Assembly: GCA_964393335.1 (NCBI GenBank)
Contig: CAYMTN010000092.1
Span: 1 to 19,221, forward strand
Reading direction: 5' to 3'
DNA length: 19,221 nt
Origin: CAYMTN01 sp964393335
Lineage (GTDB): Bacteria; Chloroflexota; Anaerolineae; Aggregatilineales; Aggregatilineaceae
The notes beneath the pieces are model-generated. The model did not search any database, was not told where the DNA came from, and worked only from the letters and a program-made list of their open reading frames with translations. Shown in pieces: positions 14,782 to 19,221 of the stretch. Each line of letters begins with the position of its first letter. Positions within the stretch are counted from its first letter, which is position 1. The position numbers and the translations under genes were made by a program.

Positions 14782-15570
14782 ATGCCTGAAACGCCTACAT
14801 CCTCCCAGGCTGCCAGCCCAATCTGGGGTGTATACCTGGCTGAATTTATCGGAACGGCAGTTTTGGTTGGCATAGGGCTGTCGCTCGTGATTCTGGATTT
14901 TGGGCGCGGCAGCCTTGTGCTGGACATGCTGCCAGACGCAGGCGTCCGGCGTCTGATCACCGGGTTTCTGTTTGGCACGACGGGTGCGCTGATTGCGATC
15001 TCGCCGGTTGGCAAGCACAGCGGGGCGCACATCAACCCGGTTGTTACCATCAGTTTCTGGCTAATGGGCAAACTGAAGAGGCGTCACGCGCTGGGTTATG
15101 TCGCGGCCCAGTTGGCGGGCGCGGTGGCCGGGGCGCTGCCCTTGCTGGCCTGGGGATCGATGGGGCGCAGCATCGATTTTGGGGCCACTCTGCCCGGCCA
15201 TTCAGCCGGGGCAGGCGGGGCGGTGTTGGGCGAGATGGTGACCACGTTTGCTCTCATCGTCGGGCTGTTTTTGTTCATCGGCCACCGGCGCTTACGCGCC
15301 TTTACGCCTGCGTTGTTCCCCGTGTTATATGCCGTGATGGTCTTTCTGGAAGCGCCCATATCCGGGACCAGCACCAACCCGGCACGCAGCCTCGGCCCGG
15401 CGGTGATCTCCGGGGCGTGGCGGGATTGGTGGGTTTACTGGATCGGCCCCATGATCGGCATGGGGCTGGGTGTCGTCGTATACCGCATCACCTGGCTGAA
15501 CCGGATCGAGATCGAGGTCGCCAAACTGTACCACTTCGAACACGATCCGCACGGCATTTTCACCCGGTAG
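14782..15570 (+). CDS. Aquaporin (MIP family), water-channel type
   Basis: A 262-residue six-helix channel of the major intrinsic protein family. The two half-helix motifs are AHINPVVT (Asn85, NPV rather than NPA) and STNPARSLGPA (NPA at 199-201, with Arg202 of the selectivity filter). The residue after NPAR is Ser, not the Asp typical of glycerol facilitators, which favours water transport. The ATG at 14782 is chosen because the membrane-proximal sequence GVYLAEFIGTAVLVG starts soon after and AAGAGG lies 9 bp upstream. A start at 14689 would add an unlikely 31-residue extension. The gene diverges from the seven-gene operon and ends 5 bp from the convergent dehydrogenase gene. A role in osmotic balance during sugar breakdown or stress is inferred from context only. 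Confidence 0.92.
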   Translation: MPETPTSSQAASPIWGVYLAEFIGTAVLVGIGLSLVILDFGRGSLVLDMLPDAGVRRLITGFLFGTTGALIAISPVGKHSGAHINPVVTISFWLMGKLKRRHALGYVAAQLAGAVAGALPLLAWGSMGRSIDFGATLPGHSAGAGGAVLGEMVTTFALIVGLFLFIGHRRLRAFTPALFPVLYAVMVFLEAPISGTSTNPARSLGPAVISGAWRDWWVYWIGPMIGMGLGVVVYRITWLNRIEIEVAKLYHFEHDPHGIFTR

Positions 15571-15575
15571 TTAGC

Positions 15576-16685
15576 TTATGGCTTGCTCCATTCCAGGATC
15601 GTTTTGATCTCATCGGATGAATGGTGTGACAGGGCCTCAGAATAGTCCGTATACGGGTAACGATCGGTGATCACGCGCTGGATTGCGCTGCCCCACGTCT
15701 GCCGCGCGCTGTTGAGGTCTTGAACCGCCATCTCGAAGTGTTTGCGACTGGCATTGACGCTGCCAACCATGACCTGATTCCGCAGCACCAGGCGGCGCAT
15801 CAAGGCGGGACCATCGATCTTCAGTGGGCGGTCACCGCCAGGGATGCCCGTCAAGACGTAAATGCCGTTGGTGCCCAGCGCGGCCAGCAGGTCAAACTCC
15901 AGGTTGGCGACGCCGGTTGCTTCCAGGATGAGATCGATATCCCCGAATGTATCGTCCAGGGTATCCGGCTTGGCGTCGCGCCCATCGACATACTGGCCGC
16001 CGATCTCGCGCAGGATCGTCGGGCGGATCGAGTCAGGTTCGACAATGTCCAGACCCAGGACTTTTGCCCCGCGCAGGCGCAGCGCGAATGATGCCAGCAG
16101 GCCAATAGCGCCTAGTCCCGCCACCAGTACCTGTTTGCCCTCAAGCCAGTGCTCCGGGTCATGCTCGTCGGGCAGCCGGGCTGTTTGGATGCGCAGCACC
16201 TCGTCAATCGCTTTTTCGGTTACGGACATGGGTTCGCTGAGCACGCCGATTGAGGCCATCTCAGCGGGCACCTTCACGGCATACTGCGCCGTATCGACCA
16301 CGTATTCGGTCTGGTAGCCGTCGTGCTGCTTGATGCCGCGCTCGGTGTAATCGCCTGTGTAACACATATCGCTGCGGTTGATCAAACAGGCCGGGCAGTG
16401 TCCGCATCCCCGGCGCACGGTAAAGGCTGCATAATCACCCGGTTTGAAGGCCTGGACCGCCGATCCAACCTCGACCACTTGCCCGAACATCTCGTGGCCG
16501 ATGATCAACTCGTCATGACCGGGCGGCGCATCGGCCCGCCCGCCGGAGACTTCCTCACGATCAGTCCCGCAGATGCCAACGGCGATCACGCGCAGTTTGA
16601 TCTGATCGCTGGTCGTGATCGTAGGTTCTGGCCGGTCAACCAGCCGTACATTCGTGGTACCCGGCGTTAACGCAAGGGCTTTCAT
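15576..16685 (-). CDS. Zinc-dependent glucose 1-dehydrogenase-like MDR enzyme
   Basis: A 369-residue medium-chain dehydrogenase most like microbial glucose/galactose 1-dehydrogenases that oxidise the sugar to its lactone with NAD(P). The catalytic zinc site is suggested by GICGTDREE (Cys39) and IIGHEMFGQVVEVG (His64, Glu65). The structural zinc cysteines are Cys94, 97, 100 and 108 in RRGCGHCPACLINRSDMC. The CGTDRE sequence is typical of the glucose dehydrogenase branch. The Rossmann fold begins KQVLVAGLGAIGLLASFAL and continues to VLGLDIVEPDS. NASRKHFEMAVQDL near the C terminus is also branch-typical. AAAGGAG precedes the ATG. Its closeness to glucoamylase suggests that it oxidises the glucose released; other sugars or polyols remain possible. 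Confidence 0.87.
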   Translation of the reverse strand: MKALALTPGTTNVRLVDRPEPTITTSDQIKLRVIAVGICGTDREEVSGGRADAPPGHDELIIGHEMFGQVVEVGSAVQAFKPGDYAAFTVRRGCGHCPACLINRSDMCYTGDYTERGIKQHDGYQTEYVVDTAQYAVKVPAEMASIGVLSEPMSVTEKAIDEVLRIQTARLPDEHDPEHWLEGKQVLVAGLGAIGLLASFALRLRGAKVLGLDIVEPDSIRPTILREIGGQYVDGRDAKPDTLDDTFGDIDLILEATGVANLEFDLLAALGTNGIYVLTGIPGGDRPLKIDGPALMRRLVLRNQVMVGSVNASRKHFEMAVQDLNSARQTWGSAIQRVITDRYPYTDYSEALSHHSSDEIKTILEWSKP

Positions 16686-16998
16686 GTGTTGCTCCTTTTA
16701 CTCTGAGTGACGGACTTGCATCCGGCCCGGTTGTTTAACCTGGTCTTTCTATGAGAGCCACCAGGGTACGGCTCGACAGGTTGAATTTGGCCGCCGGAAT
16801 GACACGGACGAAGCCGTTTACCCGGCAAGGTCTGTGTGACTCGTACCCATGTGTCTCTTCGTGTGCAGTTTTGTCCCTGATTGGATTGTAGGACTTTTGT
16901 TTTCAGCATGGCCAATTTGCTCGCGTTGCCGGTCGCCACGAGCGACCTGGACTATAATGCTGGCATATGTCACCGTGATCACGAAAAGGACTGCACCC
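16686..16998. other. Divergent intergenic region, dehydrogenase / M24 protein
   Basis: About 313 bp without a convincing gene. Towards the M24 gene there is a perfect TATAAT, listed separately. On the minus strand a TACAAT near 16890 could serve the dehydrogenase, but its best -35 (TTGGCC) is 19 bp away. No strong repeat or terminator was seen. Confidence 0.4.
16953..16958 (+). promoter_or_regulatory. Candidate -10 box for the M24-family gene
   Basis: A perfect TATAAT lies 40 bp before the M24 start codon and would place the transcript start near 16965. No TTGACA-like box lies 16-18 bp upstream (TTGCCG is 21 bp away), and no TG extension is present, so support is partial. Confidence 0.4.
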
Positions 16999-18408
16999 AT
17001 GACTCGCTCGCATGCCGTGTTAACCGCCATAGACCTGCCAGAATTCGGATCACCGGCCACCGAGCCGGCGATCTCTGCCGCGTGTTACCGCGACAGGTTG
17101 CAGCGACTCCGCAGCCGGGTGGTGGCCGCCGGATATGATACCTTGGTCGTGTATGCCGACCGGGAACACAGCGCCAACCTGGCCTATCTCACCGGCTACG
17201 ATCCCCGTTTCGAAGAAGCGCTGCTGGTGATCGACCTGACGACGACGCACAAGCCGCTGTTGATGGTAGGCAACGAAGGTATGGGTTACCTGGATATCAG
17301 CCCGATCAGAGACGAATTTGAGCCGGTACTGTTCCAAAGTTTCAGCCTGCTCGGCCAGGATCGCAGCCGGAGCCGCCGCCTGGCCGATATTTTGCAGGGT
17401 GGCGGCGTCAGGCTGGGGACAACGGTCGGCGTGGCGGGCTGGAAATACTTCAGCCGCCAGGCAACCGACACGCCGGATACCTGGTTGGAGATTCCCGCGT
17501 ATATCGTGGACGTACTGCGCGGGTTGGCTGGGGATGCCACCCGCGTGCAAAACGCGAACGCACTGTTCATGGATTCATCCGGCGGGCTGCGGGCGATCAA
17601 TGAGGTCGAACAACTGGCACGTTTTGAGTTTGCGGCGACGATCACGTCTCAAAGCGTCCGGCAAGTGGTGTTCGGCGTCAAACCGGGCATGTCCGAATTT
17701 CAGGCAGTGGAACTGATGCGCCTCAACGGGCTGCCGCTGTCCTGCCACCTGATGCTGTCGGCGGGCGAGCGCGCCTTCATGGGGCTGCCCAGCCCGTCGA
17801 TGCGGCGCATCCGGCATGGCGAGCCGGTCACAACCGCGTTTGGGGTATGGGGCGCGCTGACCTGCCGCGCCGGGTTCATGGTCGCCTCGGCGCGTGAGCT
17901 GCCGGACGGCATTCAAGACTACGTGGAGAAACTCGTCGCACCATACTTCGAAGCGATTGCCGCCTGGTACGAAACGATCGGCATTGGCGTGACCGGCGGT
18001 GAATTGCACCGCGTCATCCACGACCGGATCGGGAGTCCCTTCTTTGGCGTCGGCCTGAATCCCGGCCACCTGATTCACCTCGACGAATGGGTGAACTCGC
18101 CCATTTACGCCGGGTCAGCCGAGGTGTTGCAGTCCGGCATGGCGATCCAGGTAGACGTGATTCCCGCCACCGGCACGCCCTATTTCACGTCCAACATCGA
18201 AGAAGGTATCGCGCTGGCCGGGCCGGACCTGCGCGCCGCGTTCGCCGCCCACTATCCAGAAGCATGGAACCGCATCGAAGCGCGCCGCGCCTTCATCCAG
18301 GACGTGATCGGCATCCAACTCAAGCCTGAGGTGCTGCCGTTTTCGAACATCCCGGCCTACCTGCCGCCGTTCTGGCTGGCTCCGTACCGGGCGATGCGGC
18401 TCGACTAA
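16999..18408 (+). CDS. M24-family (creatinase/Xaa-Pro peptidase fold) protein, probably without normal metal site
   Basis: A 469-residue protein with an N-terminal creatinase-like domain (about 28-190: VVAAGYDTLVVYADREHSAN, then LAYLTGYDPRFEEALLVID) and a C-terminal pita-bread domain (about 205-440). Canonical M24 enzymes bind two metals through Asp, Asp, His, Glu, Glu. Here the segment where the Asp pair should be reads TTAFGVWGALTCRAGFMV (278-294 region) with no Asp. The His motif is altered to NPGHLIHLDEW (354-364), the first Glu is probably replaced in GMAIQVDVIP (Asp386), and only NIEEG (399-403) keeps the last Glu. It may therefore be a non-peptidase member or bind metal differently. 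The start at 16999 follows AAAAGGA with 8-bp spacing. No functional link to its neighbours is evident. Confidence 0.8.
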   Translation: MTRSHAVLTAIDLPEFGSPATEPAISAACYRDRLQRLRSRVVAAGYDTLVVYADREHSANLAYLTGYDPRFEEALLVIDLTTTHKPLLMVGNEGMGYLDISPIRDEFEPVLFQSFSLLGQDRSRSRRLADILQGGGVRLGTTVGVAGWKYFSRQATDTPDTWLEIPAYIVDVLRGLAGDATRVQNANALFMDSSGGLRAINEVEQLARFEFAATITSQSVRQVVFGVKPGMSEFQAVELMRLNGLPLSCHLMLSAGERAFMGLPSPSMRRIRHGEPVTTAFGVWGALTCRAGFMVASARELPDGIQDYVEKLVAPYFEAIAAWYETIGIGVTGGELHRVIHDRIGSPFFGVGLNPGHLIHLDEWVNSPIYAGSAEVLQSGMAIQVDVIPATGTPYFTSNIEEGIALAGPDLRAAFAAHYPEAWNRIEARRAFIQDVIGIQLKPEVLPFSNIPAYLPPFWLAPYRAMRLD

Positions 18409-18526
18409 CGGCGCGTTACACTTCTGCGCAGACGTGTTTGATCGCCGGCACCGGCTGGTCGTCAAAATGTAGCCCGAATATCGCGCCAGGCTGGGCGGTT
18501 TGCGCCGGGATTCCAGCAGCGGGTGG
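18409..18526. other. Gap between convergent M24 and histidine kinase genes
   Basis: A 118-bp stretch with no gene recognised. A GCCGG/CCGGC inverted repeat is present but the loop is too short and no T-tract follows, so no terminator can be called. Confidence 0.4.
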
Positions 18527-19221
18527 TTAGGTGTGAACCGGCAGTTCGAACACAAAAACCGTTTGTTCCGGTTCGCTCTCGACCCAGATACGCCCGCCAT
18601 GCAGCGCCAAAAGCTGCCGCGTGATGGCAAGTCCCAGGCCGCTGCCGCCCCGGTCGCGTTCGCGGGCATCTTCCGCGCGCCAGAATGGGGTGAAGACGTG
18701 CGCGGCCTGCTCTGGTGCAAGGCCCTGGCCGGTGTTGCTGATCGAAAACCGCACAGCATCCCCGCGCCGCATAACACGCAGCGCGATGCGACCTTCCGGT
18801 GGCGTGTGGCGCAGCGCATTGGTGAGCAGGTTCCCAAATACCTGCTGCATACGATCCACGTCCACGCTGACCGGCGGCAGGTCCGGCGCGATGTCGTGCG
18901 CCAGCGTGATCGATTGGTCGAGCGCCAGCGGCGTAAAACTCTCGATGGCCCGCTGTGCCAGGTCCCCCGGCGCAACCGGGACCCGTTCCAGGGGGAGCTG
19001 ACCGGCTTCGGCCCGCGTGAGCAGGCGCAGATCATCGACCAGCCGGGACATGTGAATCGTGCGATCATAGGCCACCGCGAGATGTTCGGCATCCAGCGGA
19101 AACACGCCGTCCAACATCGCTTCCAGGTGCCCGCGCAGCACGCTGACCGGAGTACGCAGCTCGTGGGCGATGTCGGCAGCCATGCGGCGGCGCATATCCT
19201 CGCCTTCGGCCAGATCGTGCG
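18527..19221 (-). CDS. Sensor histidine kinase, C-terminal kinase core (partial, 5' end outside window)
   Basis: The visible 231 codons cover the phosphoacceptor and ATP-binding domains of a membrane sensor kinase of the HisKA/HATPase_c type. The H-box is MAADIAHELRTPVSVLRGHL, preceded by the acidic AEGEDMRRR linker typical after a HAMP domain. The N-box is MQQVFGNLLTNALRHTPPEG, the D-box ISNTGQGLAPE, the F-box FTPFWR and the G-box GGSGLGLAI. The protein ends soon after the ATP domain (FVFELPVHT). The sensor and membrane part and any response regulator gene lie beyond the right edge. An internal ATG at 19195 is not taken as the start because the reading frame continues upstream with conserved sequence. 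The signal sensed cannot be inferred. Confidence 0.93.
   Translation of the reverse strand, partial: HDLAEGEDMRRRMAADIAHELRTPVSVLRGHLEAMLDGVFPLDAEHLAVAYDRTIHMSRLVDDLRLLTRAEAGQLPLERVPVAPGDLAQRAIESFTPLALDQSITLAHDIAPDLPPVSVDVDRMQQVFGNLLTNALRHTPPEGRIALRVMRRGDAVRFSISNTGQGLAPEQAAHVFTPFWRAEDARERDRGGSGLGLAITRQLLALHGGRIWVESEPEQTVFVFELPVHT

Noticed and set aside
18455..18470. Terminator between the convergent M24 and kinase genes (GCCGG/CCGGC)
   Set aside because: The loop would be only two bases and no T-run follows on either strand.
18115..19092. Long minus-strand frame of 325 codons overlapping the histidine kinase and M24 genes
   Set aside because: The kinase motifs (H, N, D, F, G boxes) lie in the other frame, ending at 18527. 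This frame is rich in Arg, Ser and Cys and shows no motif.
1..19221. Insertion sequences, tRNA or rRNA genes, integrase or prophage genes
   Set aside because: No transposase or integrase-like product, no terminal inverted repeats and no tRNA/rRNA-like sequence was recognised on either strand.

Overview
The window looks like a chromosomal segment from a Gram-positive-like or deep-branching bacterium, most plausibly a member of Chloroflexota (Anaerolineae-like). The evidence is the moderately high G+C, strong GGAGG-type ribosome binding sites, RNase J instead of RNase E, a SARP/BTAD-NB-ARC-TPR regulator beside a sugar ABC operon, a b6-type cytochrome b and a bacterial-type GH15 glucoamylase. 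This placement is inferred from gene content; no rRNA or other phylogenetic marker is present.

Left part (1-4172): a minus-strand sugar-uptake operon reads binding protein (2391-3719), MalF-type permease (390-2294), MalG-type permease (1-393, cut by the window edge). The MalF-type permease carries an unusual N-terminal PDZ-like domain and extra membrane segments. A terminator-like hairpin lies between the binding protein and the permeases. The divergent control region holds four tandem 11-bp GGCGTATC-type repeats, a fifth copy near the opposite gene, and a perfect 10-bp inverted repeat.

Middle-left (4173-9296): a large SARP-type regulator (wHTH-BTAD-NTPase-TPR) reads away from the sugar operon and is its probable activator. 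RNase J follows, with a near-perfect sigma-A promoter (TTGACA-N17-TATACT), a leader of about 150 nt containing its own terminator-like hairpin, and a strong bidirectional terminator at the end.

Centre (9340-14547): seven closely packed minus-strand genes look like one operon. In transcription order they encode a 52-aa membrane protein, a two-repeat PRC-barrel protein, a 70-aa unknown protein, GH15 glucoamylase, a 51-aa membrane protein, a b6-like cytochrome b with all four haem-ligand histidines, and a subunit-IV-like two-helix membrane protein with a large extracytoplasmic domain. No Rieske protein or cytochrome c is present. This mixed alpha-glucan and redox-membrane operon is the best candidate for an undescribed system here.

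Right part (14782-19221): an aquaporin is divergent from that operon and convergent with a glucose-1-dehydrogenase-like MDR enzyme. An M24 (creatinase/prolidase-fold) protein that has lost metal ligands follows. The C-terminal kinase core of a sensor histidine kinase runs off the right edge.

Overall theme (inference): import of maltose/trehalose-like sugars, hydrolysis of alpha-glucans to glucose, glucose oxidation, and water or stress functions, with a quinol-linked cytochrome b nearby.
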